Translations under genes and position numbers: made by a program
Assembly: GCA_019638085.1 (NCBI GenBank)
Contig: JAHBUL010000001.1
Location: 315,630-379,629, forward strand
DNA: 64,000 nucleotides
Source of the DNA: Flavobacteriales bacterium
GTDB lineage: Bacteria > Bacteroidota > Bacteroidia > Flavobacteriales_F > PHOS-HE28
Direction of reading: 5' to 3'
Shown here: piece after piece, positions 37,430-46,270 of the stretch
Layout of the letters: each line of letters opens with the position of its first letter
Position numbering within the stretch: position 1 is the stretch's first letter
The notes under the pieces: model-generated
The model's input: only the letters and a program-made list of their open reading frames with translations
What the model was told of the DNA's origin: nothing
The model's database searches: none

Positions 37430-38065
37430 TTAATTACCGCCCACGCCAACGGCGAGGTACACTTGCAGGCAGCGGTTCTGGGCATCACCCACCACAGCGC
37501 TCAGGGTGGAATCGTCGATCACGTCCACAAGCCCGTGGAGGTATCGCATGCCGATCTGTAGGTTTTCGCCCACATTGAAACCAATGCCGCCAACAATTCC
37601 GGCATCGAGTGAGGTGAAGTCGCTCTTGTCGATCTCACCTGACCCACTGCCCAGATCACCGGAGGTCTTCACCTTGCCGGAAAGCAGGTAGGCCGCATAG
37701 CCACCGATCTGGAAGTCCACCACATCCATCACACGGATGGAGGCCATCACGGGAAGTTCCAAGTAGTTGAGGTTGAAGTCAACGTCCTGTTCCACCAATC
37801 CGAAGAAGGCATTGTACGTGGTTCGATTCCCTTTGGTGGAATACAGCAGTTCCAATTGGACACCCACTGGTGATTCAGGCATGGTGCGCGCAAAAACGCC
37901 CACATTGAAACCCACGCGGGCATTGTTATCATCGGCATCCAGACCGGCGAGGTTGGTGTAGTTCAATCCACCTTTCAGACCGAAGGTGGGGCCTTGGGAG
38001 AACGTTGGTGCCGCGAGGAGGAGCGCTCCGCATAGGGCCACCAGATTGAGATAAGCATGTTTCAT
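37430..38065 (-). CDS. PorT-family outer-membrane beta-barrel protein
   Basis: A 211-residue porin-like protein. Signal peptide (about 1-23, ending TFSQ) followed by FGLKGGLNYTNLAG, the standard opening of the outer-membrane beta-barrel/PorT family, then strands such as GVQLELLYSTKGNR, LNYLELPVMASIRV and LQIGMRYLHGLVDV. Final residues VYLAVGVGGN close the barrel. The exact role (structural, transport or T9SS-related) is not determined by sequence. Confidence 0.85.
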   Translation of the reverse strand: MKHAYLNLVALCGALLLAAPTFSQGPTFGLKGGLNYTNLAGLDADDNNARVGFNVGVFARTMPESPVGVQLELLYSTKGNRTTYNAFFGLVEQDVDFNLNYLELPVMASIRVMDVVDFQIGGYAAYLLSGKVKTSGDLGSGSGEIDKSDFTSLDAGIVGGIGFNVGENLQIGMRYLHGLVDVIDDSTLSAVVGDAQNRCLQVYLAVGVGGN

Positions 38066-38232
38066 GTTGAAGGTTCTTTTGATCAGCACCGTGCGAACCA
38101 TGTGCCATCGGGTCTTCAAGGTGTTTCCCGATGAAAAGGACTGATCTCATGGGGCATGATATCCCCGTTGACCTCCCGAACATCCTTCCCATTCCCCGCA
38201 ATGGGCTCCTCAACCCATGTATGGAAAACAAG

Positions 38233-38256
38233 CAGGGCGGCCCGAAGACCGCCCTG
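38233..38256 (-). terminator. Terminator after the cupredoxin gene
   Basis: CAGGGCGG (38233-38240) and CCGCCCTG (38249-38256) form a perfect 8-base stem with an 8-base loop; the minus strand continues CTTGTTTTCC. It lies 28 bases past the stop of the gene at 38284-38664. Confidence 0.7.
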
Positions 38257-38283
38257 TTGATTCGGAGCATTCGACAACGGCAG

Positions 38284-38664
38284 CTATTCCACGATAACCT
38301 CACCGCGCATCACCACATGAATGCTGCAGAAATACTCCGACGTGCTATCGGCCACCAACTTCCAGCTGTCGCCGGGATGGAGGGGACCGCTGGTCCAGCT
38401 GCTGTCCGGAAGTGCCGTGGCATCGTGGTCCACTACATCGTTATTGGTGAAGACGATCGTATCGCCACGATGTACGCTCACTTTCTCCGGATGGAACTTC
38501 ATCTGTGCAATGGAAACCGATACCGCGATAGGGACATGCTCTTCCGCTGCCTTCGTGAATGTGGGTGCGTTCGTGTCGGGCTTCTCCCCTGTGCCACATG
38601 CTGCCAGCAGGACACAGGACACCAGTACTACAGCGCTGGACCTTATTCCACTGAATGGTTTCAT
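38284..38664 (-). CDS. Cupredoxin/plastocyanin-like copper lipoprotein
   Basis: A 126-residue predicted lipoprotein with lipobox LAAC ending at Cys23. The cupredoxin domain has a complete type 1 copper set: His80 in VVDHDAT, then Cys113, His116 and Met119 in YFCSIHVVM. It is probably a periplasmic electron carrier. Its start overlaps the stop of the DUF4142 gene (ATGA at 38661-38664), so the two are likely co-expressed. Confidence 0.87.
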   Translation of the reverse strand: MKPFSGIRSSAVVLVSCVLLAACGTGEKPDTNAPTFTKAAEEHVPIAVSVSIAQMKFHPEKVSVHRGDTIVFTNNDVVDHDATALPDSSWTSGPLHPGDSWKLVADSTSEYFCSIHVVMRGEVIVE

Positions 38665-39209
38665 TTCTTGGCGAACTCCTTCTGTACCATTTCAGCGTGT
38701 GCCAGGTGTGCATCCAGAACAGGTGCAACGCTCACCAACAGATTTTTCAGTTCGGCGTTCTGCGTTTGAGGGATAAGCACGTTCTTCACGGCATCGATCA
38801 CCGCCTTATGGTAGGCCACCTCATTGTCGATGTAGGCCTTGTCGAAAGCGGCTCCGTTCAAGGAACGCAACATTTTTGAGGTCTTGGCCTCACCTTCCTT
38901 CAAGGATTTGCTCATGGCATTATCCTTGGGTGTAACCCCCAGCTTGGCCGCCAGCTCCGAAGCCTGCTTGATCACGCCGGTGTGGTCCTTCGCCATGGTG
39001 GTAGCGAACTGGAGAACGTCCTTGTTCTTGGATTTTTCCTTGGCGATGGCTGCGTAGTCCACGTCTATTTGGTTCGCTGTTACCGCCACGTGCGCGATCT
39101 CGGGGTCGGAGAGCTGGGGTGCGTCCTGTGCGAATGCGCCTGCGTAGAGGAATGCGGATAGTGCGAACAGCACTGCACCCCGTTGTAATATGAATGTCTT
39201 GTTTTTCAT
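38661..39209 (-). CDS. DUF4142 periplasmic protein
   Basis: A 182-residue exported helical protein. The signal peptide (about 1-27, ending GAFA) precedes a DUF4142 domain with EIAHVAVTANQIDVDYAAIAKEKS, FATTMAKDHTGV and AHAEMVQKEFAKK. The family has a ferritin-like helical outline and unknown function. Co-expression with a copper protein fits a stress or metal-related role (inference). ATG 39209 is used. Confidence 0.87.
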   Translation of the reverse strand: MKNKTFILQRGAVLFALSAFLYAGAFAQDAPQLSDPEIAHVAVTANQIDVDYAAIAKEKSKNKDVLQFATTMAKDHTGVIKQASELAAKLGVTPKDNAMSKSLKEGEAKTSKMLRSLNGAAFDKAYIDNEVAYHKAVIDAVKNVLIPQTQNAELKNLLVSVAPVLDAHLAHAEMVQKEFAKK

Positions 39210-39424
39210 GATGTGGTTTTGGTTTTGATGACGGCTATTGGATGCTGGTTGAGCCGGGAGGTTACAAGTTGCAATATGTCCGGGGGGGCGCGAGTATGCG
39301 GCGTGCAGGAGAATGCACGAATGATTCGGCCATTTCACCAGGATTTATCAACTTGATCCGCGCTCCATGCACATCGGAGCCGATCGGGGTCCCGACCCAA
39401 CTTCAGCACCACCAAAGATCTATC

Positions 39425-39571
39425 CGCGTCAATCCCCCCGATCCGCGTTATCCGCGTTCCGATCAGGACACATCGCTCCGTGTCCTCAGGATCACCTTCG
39501 GGAGTTCGCTGCGGGAACTGATATCAGTGTCAATCCGCCCGGTCCACGTGATCTGCGTTCAGATCAGGACG
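39425..39571. repeat. Degenerate direct repeat in the DUF4142-lepA gap
   Basis: Two about 47-base copies, 39425-39471 and 39525-39571, share the core GTCAATCC-N-CCCG-N-TCC and end with GATCAGGAC; they differ at about one base in five. The 371-base gap 39210-39580 also holds CCAACTTCAGCACC near 39397, an echo of the lepA 3' end at 39585. No gene seen. Confidence 0.55.
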
Positions 39572-39580
39572 CTGAGGGGA

Positions 39581-41368
39581 CTAATCCAACTTCAGCACCG
39601 CCAGGAAAGCCTCTTGCGGGATCTCCACGGAGCCCACGGAGCGCATGCGCTTCTTGCCTTCCTTCTGCTTCTCCAGCAGTTTGCGCTTGCGGCTGATATC
39701 ACCGCCGTAGCACTTGGCCGTCACGTCCTTGCGGAGGGCCTTCACCGTTTCGCGGGCCACGATCTTTACGCCGATGGCAGCTTGGATGGGAATGTCGAAC
39801 TGCTGGCGGGGCAGGAGCTCCTTCAGCTTGCTGCACATCTTCTTGCCCAGTTCGTGTGCGTGATCACGGTGGATCAGGGCGCTGAGCGCATCCACCTTCT
39901 CGCCGTTCAGCAAAATGTCCAGCTTGATCAGGTCGCTCTCCTTGAAGCCGATGGGGTGGTAATCGAAACTGGCGTAGCCGCGGCTGATGCTCTTCAACTT
40001 GTCGAAGAAGTCGAACACCACTTCGCCCAAGGGCAGCTCGAACGAAAGTTCCACGCGGTCCGTGGTGAGGTAGTTCTGGTTGGTGAGCATGCCGCGCTTT
40101 TCGATGCACAGGTTCATGATCACGCCGGTGTACTCAGCCTTTGTGATGATCTGCGCCTTGATATAGGGCTCCTCGATCTTCTCGATGTGCATCACCGCAG
40201 GCAGCTCCGAAGGGTTGTGTACATCGATCACTTCGCCGTTGGTCTTGGTCACGATGTAGCCCACGTTCGGCACGGTGGTGATCACGGTAATACCGAACTC
40301 GCGCTCGATCCGCTCCTGGATGATCTCCATATGGAGCAAGCCGAGGAAGCCGCAGCGGAAACCGAAGCCCAGCGCCGCGCTGCTCTCGGGCGTCCACGTG
40401 AGGCTGGCATCGTTCAATTTCAGCTTCTCCATGGCATCACGGAGTTCCTCGTACTCGTCGGTCTCCACGGGGAAGATGCCCGCCCACACCATGGGTTTCA
40501 CATCCTCGAAGCCATGGATCCCCTCGGCGCACGGACGTGCGAGGTGCGTGATGGTATCACCCACCTTCACCTCGCTTGCGGTCTTTATGCCGCTGATGAT
40601 ATAGCCCACGTCGCCAGCGCTCAGCTGCGGCTTGGGCAACAGGTCCATTTTCAGCACGCCGATCTCGTCCGCGTCGTACACCACGCCGGTGTTGAAGAAC
40701 TTCACCTTGTCGCCCTTGCGGATGGTGCCGTTCATTACGCGGAAGTAGGCGATGATGCCGCGGAAGGAGTTGAACACGCTGTCGAAGATGAGGGCTTGTA
40801 AAGGAGCTCCTGGATCACCCTTTGGCGCCGGAACGCGCTCCACGATGGCCTCCAATAGCTTGTCCACGCCCAGGCCTGTTTTGCCGCTGGCGCTCAGGAT
40901 GTCCTCCAGCTTGCAGCCGATGAGGTCCACGATCTGGTCCTTCACCTCCTCCGGATTGGCGCTGGGCAGGTCCATCTTGTTCAGCACGGGGATGATCTCC
41001 AGATCGTGCTCCAAGGCCAAATAGAGGTTGCTGATGGTCTGTGCCTGGATCCCTTGTGTGGCATCCACGATCAGCAGCGCACCCTCACAGGCGGCGATGC
41101 TCCGGCTCACCTCGTAGCTGAAGTCCACGTGGCCCGGCGTGTCGATCAGGTTCAGGATGTACTTCTCGCCGTTGAGCTCGTAGTTCATCTGGATCGCCTT
41201 GCTCTTGATGGTGATCCCCCGCTCGCGCTCCAGGTCCATGTCATCCAGGTTCTGCGCCTGCATGTCACGGTCGGAGATGGTGCCTGTCATCTGCAGCAAC
41301 CGGTCGGCCAAGGTGCTCTTGCCGTGGTCGATGTGCGCGATGATGCAGAAGTTGCGGGTGTTCTTCAT
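39581..41368 (-). CDS. lepA: Elongation factor 4 (LepA)
   Basis: Ribosome-associated GTPase of 595 residues that back-translocates or remodels stalled ribosomes. G-motifs are intact: AHIDHGKST near 10-18 (G1), ERGITI (G2), DTPGHVDF (G3) and NKMD (G4). The C-terminal LepA-specific domain ends [27 protein letters not shown] 41368 gives the canonical start [31 protein letters not shown] hairpin lies 19 bases upstream at 41387-41402. Confidence 0.97.
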   Translation of the reverse strand: MKNTRNFCIIAHIDHGKSTLADRLLQMTGTISDRDMQAQNLDDMDLERERGITIKSKAIQMNYELNGEKYILNLIDTPGHVDFSYEVSRSIAACEGALLIVDATQGIQAQTISNLYLALEHDLEIIPVLNKMDLPSANPEEVKDQIVDLIGCKLEDILSASGKTGLGVDKLLEAIVERVPAPKGDPGAPLQALIFDSVFNSFRGIIAYFRVMNGTIRKGDKVKFFNTGVVYDADEIGVLKMDLLPKPQLSAGDVGYIISGIKTASEVKVGDTITHLARPCAEGIHGFEDVKPMVWAGIFPVETDEYEELRDAMEKLKLNDASLTWTPESSAALGFGFRCGFLGLLHMEIIQERIEREFGITVITTVPNVGYIVTKTNGEVIDVHNPSELPAVMHIEKIEEPYIKAQIITKAEYTGVIMNLCIEKRGMLTNQNYLTTDRVELSFELPLGEVVFDFFDKLKSISRGYASFDYHPIGFKESDLIKLDILLNGEKVDALSALIHRDHAHELGKKMCSKLKELLPRQQFDIPIQAAIGVKIVARETVKALRKDVTAKCYGGDISRKRKLLEKQKEGKKRMRSVGSVEIPQEAFLAVLKLD

Positions 41369-41682
41369 GGAATGCCGTGCCGAAATCCCGATAAATATCG
41401 GGGGCGCGAAGGTAACTCTGGCGTGGTCGCCCACACATGGGATACATTTCGGTTACTAAAACCCTCACCCATGGAGGACCCGGTGCAAGTGCTCAATGGA
41501 ACTGCGCTGTGCCTGGAAATGGCCAACCACGTGGAAAAGGTAAATACCTCAGGGATCTCCATGGTTGCTCCGACGTTCCATTCACCTTCACTGCGAGCGG
41601 CATTCCATGGTCTGATTTTCTGACCGTCCGATCGTCTGAGCACTCCACTCCTCCCGCGCGCCCCGTACTTTCGCGGCTTCGC
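41369..41682. other. lepA-metG divergent intergenic region
   Basis: A 314-base gap between divergent genes. It contains a short palindrome (CCCGAT-AAAT-ATCGGG, 41387-41402) of the kind dispersed in many Bacteroidota genomes and TACTTTCG at 41666-41673, a near match to the -7 consensus, 10 bases before metG. I see no further gene. Confidence 0.5.
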
Positions 41683-43911
41683 ATGAAGACCCCCGCACGC
41701 ACCACCGTCACCGCCGCCCTCCCGTACGCCAATGGTCCGCTCCATATCGGCCACATTGCCGGCGCCTACCTGCCCGCCGATATTTACGTGCGCAACCTGA
41801 AAGCCCGCGACAAGGAGGTGCTCTTTGTCTGTGGAAGCGATGAGCATGGCGCCGCCATCACCTTGCGTGCCCTGAAGGAAGGGGTCACGCCACAAGCCAT
41901 CGTGGACAAGTACCACGCAATGATGGGGAAGGCCTTTTCCGATTTCGGGATCATCTTCGACATCTACCACCGCACCAGCAGCGAGCTCCACAAGAAGACC
42001 TCGCAGGATTTCTTCCTGCAGCTGAACGCCAACGGCGCCTTCACGGAGAAGACCGAGGAGCAGTACTACGATGCCGAGGCCAAGCAATTCCTCGCGGACC
42101 GCTACATCATCGGTACCTGTCCCAACTGCGGCAATCCCGATGCGTATGGCGACCAATGCGAGAAGTGCGGCAGCGCGCTCAGCCCGAAGGACCTGATCGA
42201 TCCGCGCAGCACGCTCAGTGGGAGCAAGCCGGAGCTGCGGCCCACCAAGCACTGGTATTTGCCCATGGAGCGCAGCCAGGAATGGATGACGAAGTGGATC
42301 AATACGGGCGTGTTGGACCAGTCGACTCCTTCGACCGCTTCGGTCCCTGAGGTTCTCGAAGGGCCGAAGAGGCCGAAGGGGTCGAAGGGCTTCGAGAGCT
42401 TCCAGCAGCACGATCCCGCCGAGTGGAAGCCACAGGTGCTGGGCCAGTGCAACAGCTGGCTGAAGGAGGGCCTGCGCCCCCGAGCCATGACGCGCGACCT
42501 CGATTGGGGTGTGCCCGTGCCGCTGCCCGGCGCGGAAGGCAAGGCGCTCTATGTGTGGCTGGATGCGCCCATCGGCTACATCAGCGCCACCAAGCAATGG
42601 GCGAAGGACCATAATACCGAATGGGAGAAATGGTGGAAGGCCGACGACACGCGCCTGCTGCATTTCATCGGTAAGGACAACATCGTCTTCCACTGCATTA
42701 TCTTCCCGATCCTGTTGAAGGAGCACGGTGATTTCATCCTTCCGCAGAACGTGCCCGCCAACGAATTCCTCAACCTCGAAGGGCGGAAGCTGAGCACCAG
42801 CCGCAACTGGGCGGTGTGGCTGCACGAATACATCGAGCGCTGGCCGGACCGGCAGGACGAGCTGCGCTACACGCTTACCACCATTTTCCCGGAGTTCAAG
42901 GACAGCGAGTTCACGTGGAAGGATTTCCAGGACAAGAACAACAACGAGCTGGTGGCCATCATCGGGAACTTCGTGCAGCGCGTATTCGTGCTCTGCAACA
43001 AGTACTACGACGGCAAGGTGCCGGAGCCTGCAACGAGCAACAGGGAGCAGGCGGATCAGGATGCCGTGCTGTGGGCCGAACTGTCCGCCATACCCGATAA
43101 AGTGGCGGCCGATATCGATAAGTTCCGCTTTCGCGATGCGTTGGCAACGGCGATGAACGCCGGCCGCCTCGGCAACAAATACCTCACCGATACCGAGCCG
43201 TGGAAACTGGAGAAGACCGATCCGGAACGTGTGCGCACGGTGCTCTTCAACAGCCTGCGGATCACGGCCGCGCTCAGTGTGGTGCTGGATCCCTTCCTGC
43301 CGTTCACCGCACAGAAGTTGCGCACCATGCTCGGCCTCGGCGACCTGAAATGGGCCGATGCCCTGCGGGAAGGCTTGATCGTGCCGGGCGCACCGCTGAG
43401 CAAGGCGGAGCACCTCTTCAAGCCCATCACCGATGCGGAGATCGCCGCTGAAGTGGAACGCCTGAAAGCCAACGAACCCATGGACCCAAAAGCCGAAGAG
43501 CCGAAGGCCGAAGCAAAGCCAAGCGCCGAACCTCAGCTGAGCTCGCCGAAGCAAGGCGAAGGAGAGCCGAAAGCCGCCAAGCCAACGATCGCATTCGACG
43601 ACTTTACCAAGCTCGACCTGCGGATCGGTACTATTACCGCTGCGGAGAAGGTGCCCAAGGCCGACAAGCTCCTGAAGCTCGCCATCGATATCGGTGAGGC
43701 CGTGCCGCGCACCATCGTCAGCGGCATCGCGGAGCACTTCAACCCGGAGGAATTACCCGGCAAGCAAGTGCTCGTGCTCTGCAACCTCGAACCCCGCAAA
43801 ATGCGCGGCGTGGAAAGCCAAGGCATGGTGCTGATGGCGGAGGATCCCGAGGGTCGCTTGCGTTTCGTGCAGCCTTCTGAGGGTGTGCCGGCGGGGAGTG
43901 AGGTGCGTTGA
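41683..43911 (+). CDS. metG: Methionyl-tRNA synthetase with in-frame repeat-derived insertion
   Basis: A 742-residue class I synthetase charging tRNA-Met. HIGH is at 21-24, the zinc knuckle starts at Cys146 (CPNCGNPDAYGDQCEKCG), and the KMSKS equivalent is KLSTS at 369-373. The C-terminal part (about 640-742) is a tRNA-binding OB domain (FTKLDLRIGTI). Residues about 211-241 form an extra segment, encoded by a palindromic repeat (42326-42390), that is absent from relatives as I remember them. A second repeat-like stretch encodes part of the linker near residues 610-625. ATG 41683 is chosen; longer frames cover the intergenic region. Confidence 0.96.
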   Translation: MKTPARTTVTAALPYANGPLHIGHIAGAYLPADIYVRNLKARDKEVLFVCGSDEHGAAITLRALKEGVTPQAIVDKYHAMMGKAFSDFGIIFDIYHRTSSELHKKTSQDFFLQLNANGAFTEKTEEQYYDAEAKQFLADRYIIGTCPNCGNPDAYGDQCEKCGSALSPKDLIDPRSTLSGSKPELRPTKHWYLPMERSQEWMTKWINTGVLDQSTPSTASVPEVLEGPKRPKGSKGFESFQQHDPAEWKPQVLGQCNSWLKEGLRPRAMTRDLDWGVPVPLPGAEGKALYVWLDAPIGYISATKQWAKDHNTEWEKWWKADDTRLLHFIGKDNIVFHCIIFPILLKEHGDFILPQNVPANEFLNLEGRKLSTSRNWAVWLHEYIERWPDRQDELRYTLTTIFPEFKDSEFTWKDFQDKNNNELVAIIGNFVQRVFVLCNKYYDGKVPEPATSNREQADQDAVLWAELSAIPDKVAADIDKFRFRDALATAMNAGRLGNKYLTDTEPWKLEKTDPERVRTVLFNSLRITAALSVVLDPFLPFTAQKLRTMLGLGDLKWADALREGLIVPGAPLSKAEHLFKPITDAEIAAEVERLKANEPMDPKAEEPKAEAKPSAEPQLSSPKQGEGEPKAAKPTIAFDDFTKLDLRIGTITAAEKVPKADKLLKLAIDIGEAVPRTIVSGIAEHFNPEELPGKQVLVLCNLEPRKMRGVESQGMVLMAEDPEGRLRFVQPSEGVPAGSEVR
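42326..42390. repeat. Palindromic repeat embedded in metG
   Basis: Outer arms 42326-42343 and 42373-42390 are inverted copies at about 15 of 18 positions; the centre contains TCCCTGAGGTTCTCGAAGGG, which resembles the CCCTGAG...TCGAAGGG dispersed repeat. Related text occurs at 57151 and 57549 (CCCTTCGAC). It is in frame and encodes residues 215-236. Confidence 0.75.
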
Positions 43912-44054
43912 GGCTTAGTTGTCGGTTGTCCGTTCTCAGTTGTCAGGCGTGGAGAGTTCACGGCTGCTGTCACCATGCGGTTCCGTTCCGCGCGTTGCCT
44001 TGGCGTTCATTGCGTCTTGGCGGTTAAAGGGCAACCAGCACCTCCGGTAAACAA

Positions 44055-44082
44055 AAAGGGCCACCCCAAGAGGTAGCCCTTT
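44055..44082 (-). terminator. Terminator after the gene at 44104-45915
   Basis: AAAGGGC (44055-44061) and GCCCTTT (44076-44082) pair around a 14-base loop, with TTTTTGTTT following on the minus strand. The flanking bases 43990-44050 are nearly copied at 46155-46220. Confidence 0.75.
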
Positions 44083-44103
44083 CAGTGGGAAAGTCTTGGA
44101 AGA

Positions 44104-45915
44104 TCAGCGCATCAACGGCACACGGAACGTCCGCTGCCCATCCGTGCTTGTTACGCGTACATACCATACGCCCGTCCACAGCTGAGCGGTTGGAAGGCTG
44201 AAGCGGGCCGACATTGAAATATGCTCCCGGCTCATTACCGTGCGGCCCAGCGCATCGAGCACTTCCACCTGCATGCTGCCTGCGTTGGATCCCTGTGTGA
44301 TGATGATGGCATCGGCCGTGGCGAACACGTGCATGCCGGCCAAGCCGTCCGTGCCGCGGATGCCCGTGTTCACGTCCACTGTTACGTCCGTGCTGATCGT
44401 GGCATCGCAGGCCCCGTTGTCCACGGTCAGCTGTACCGTGTAGGTACCGGGCGTGTCCCAAACATGCGTCGGCTCGGCGGCGGTGCTGCTATTGCCATCG
44501 CCGAAGTCCCATAGGTATTGGCTCACGGTGGTGCCGGTGTAGGTGAGCGTAGTGGCGATCCCCGCGACCACTTCAGGCTCCGATATGAAGCTGGGCTCGG
44601 GCGCATCCAGCACAGTGAAGTTCACTGCCGTGCGGCTGCCGCTGATGCATGCGGTGGAACTGACCCCGCAATCCGCATACAGGGTGGTCACACCCGGTGC
44701 ATCCGTGTTGGCCAGACCTTCTGCCACCACGTCAAGCGTTGACTGTCCATAGGCAACGATGTTGCCTCCCGTGGGGGCATCGTACCAGAAGGGCGTGGGC
44801 ACCAAGTAGTCGAACTCCACGCGGGCACTGCCGATATAGCCGGTTCCATACGTGCTGGCCGTGGATAGCTGGGCCACACCGGCCTCGTAAGGCCCGGTCA
44901 TGGGCACGATCAGCTCGGACACCGTGCCGGAATAATTCTCGTGGTTGGGCATCAGTTGGATCTCCCCTTCGATGCTACCAGTGAGGTTGATGTACAGATC
45001 GCTCATCCACACCGGGTCCGGGGCTTGCATGTTGGTGAGGATCAACCGGCCGGCCTGCACCACGGCACCGAGAGGCAGCGCGGGCAGGGTGAGGGTGGAG
45101 CGTAGCACGTAGTCGGTGCCGGTGCATTCGAGGTTGGTGCCGGGGAAGTCGTATACGGCCGTGAAGTGCCCGCCGAGGGACTCGGTGCATCCACTAACGG
45201 AAATGCCGGAACCGGATGGGACCGGATCCCCCACGCAGACGCTGAGGTCCGTACCCGTCAGCGGTTCGCAATCCATGGCCACACCCAATACGATGTTCGG
45301 CAGGCCCGTGGAGTTCAATACCTCCCCGTCCAGCGGAGTGGATTGCGTGGTGTTGTACATCAGGTCATCCAGCAAGGAGTAGCTGCGCTTCACCGGCGCG
45401 GTGCTGGTGAAGGCCACGGAAGCGTTGGCCGAGGCAACGCCGTACGTGGGGCTGAAATGGGTGACCTCCACCAAGAGGTTGCTGGTGCCGTCCCACACGA
45501 ACGGCGTGTTCAGCGTGAAGTCGTTGTTGCCCACCAAGGGTTGGTGGTCCCGCGGCGTAGTGGTGGCATCCGTGGGCGTAGGCAGGAAGCCGCTGAGCGA
45601 GGCGGCCGTGGTGTGGCCGAGGCGCAAGGTGTAGTTCTCGTGCATGCCCGAACCGTTGAGGGCGGTGACCACCCAGCGCAGGCGCACAATGGGGTCCCCT
45701 GTGGTGAGGCCTGCGGCCGAAAGTTCCGAGGCCAAGTAAATGTACTGGGCGCGCTGTCCGGCGTAGATATCACCGAAGGGGCAGGGGATGCCATTGGCGC
45801 CGTTGGTGGCCGTGCCTGTGCCTACCGGATGCCAGTCCTGGGCCTTGGCCGGAGTGAATACCAGGGAGGCACTGAGCAACAGGGGGGTAAGCAACGAAGT
45901 GGAGCGAAGGTTCAT
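44104..45915 (-). CDS. T9SS surface protein with PKD domain
   Basis: A 603-residue secreted protein. Signal peptide (about 1-25), a beta-rich N-terminal region, a proprotein-convertase-like beta domain with a Cys pair (about 230-360, CTESLGGHF...LECTG), a PKD domain (about 455-530, YLWDFGDGNSSTAAEPTHVWDTPGTYTVQL) and a sorting domain ending WYVRVTSTDGQRTFRVPLMR. This tail is almost the same as that of the giant protein at 46271-55921 (ERTFRVPLVR). No catalytic motif is visible. ATG 45915 is used. Confidence 0.85.
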   Translation of the reverse strand: MNLRSTSLLTPLLLSASLVFTPAKAQDWHPVGTGTATNGANGIPCPFGDIYAGQRAQYIYLASELSAAGLTTGDPIVRLRWVVTALNGSGMHENYTLRLGHTTAASLSGFLPTPTDATTTPRDHQPLVGNNDFTLNTPFVWDGTSNLLVEVTHFSPTYGVASANASVAFTSTAPVKRSYSLLDDLMYNTTQSTPLDGEVLNSTGLPNIVLGVAMDCEPLTGTDLSVCVGDPVPSGSGISVSGCTESLGGHFTAVYDFPGTNLECTGTDYVLRSTLTLPALPLGAVVQAGRLILTNMQAPDPVWMSDLYINLTGSIEGEIQLMPNHENYSGTVSELIVPMTGPYEAGVAQLSTASTYGTGYIGSARVEFDYLVPTPFWYDAPTGGNIVAYGQSTLDVVAEGLANTDAPGVTTLYADCGVSSTACISGSRTAVNFTVLDAPEPSFISEPEVVAGIATTLTYTGTTVSQYLWDFGDGNSSTAAEPTHVWDTPGTYTVQLTVDNGACDATISTDVTVDVNTGIRGTDGLAGMHVFATADAIIITQGSNAGSMQVEVLDALGRTVMSREHISMSARFSLPTAQLWTGVWYVRVTSTDGQRTFRVPLMR

Positions 45916-46054
45916 GCGGAGGAATAAGGGTGAATGGAGCTTTCTTGAGCAGCAACAATAGGGAAGTTTTTCGGGATGGGGCGTGAGGGTGCTCACGGTG
46001 TTTCAACGTCATTGCGAGTTTACCTGCCGATGGCACGGATAGCCCCGGATTTCT

Positions 46055-46147
46055 GGCGCGAGCGTACCGCTCGTGCCATCGCGTTACGTGATATGAGATC
46101 GTAAGGACACGTATATGAGATCGTACGGACACGAGCGGGACGCTCGC
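46055..46147. repeat. Inverted and tandem repeats between two surface genes
   Basis: The 355-base gap 45916-46270 holds two short palindromes of a CGAGCG...CGCTCG type (46055-46079 and about 46126-46147) that are inverted copies of each other, and between them a 22-base tandem duplication (46091-46112 and 46113-46134) differing at two positions. No gene seen. Confidence 0.6.
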
Positions 46148-46222
46148 GTCAGGTTCGTTGCGTTGCCTTGGCGTTCGTTGCGTCTTGGCGTTTAAAAAGT
46201 AGCCAACACCTCCGGCAAACAA

Positions 46223-46251
46223 AAAGGGCCACCTCATCGAGGCAGCCCTTT
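46223..46251 (-). terminator. Terminator after the giant surface gene
   Basis: AAAGGGC (46223-46229) and GCCCTTT (46245-46251) pair around a 15-base loop; the minus strand then reads TTGTTTGCC. It is a near copy of the terminator at 44055-44082. Confidence 0.75.
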
Positions 46252-46270
46252 CCGTGGAAAAGAAGAATGA

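Noticed and set aside
39242..40801. A 519-codon plus-strand open frame opposite lepA
   Set aside because: It is antisense to the conserved lepA frame, has low-complexity His/Leu/Val-rich text and no motif. Long shadow frames are expected in GC-rich DNA.
41365..43737. A 790-codon minus-strand open frame opposite metG
   Set aside because: Antisense to all conserved MetG motifs; no recognisable domain.
44055..46251. Repeated units as a possible CRISPR-like array
   Set aside because: Only two copies, 2 kb apart, each behind a gene and forming a terminator; no spacers and no cas genes.
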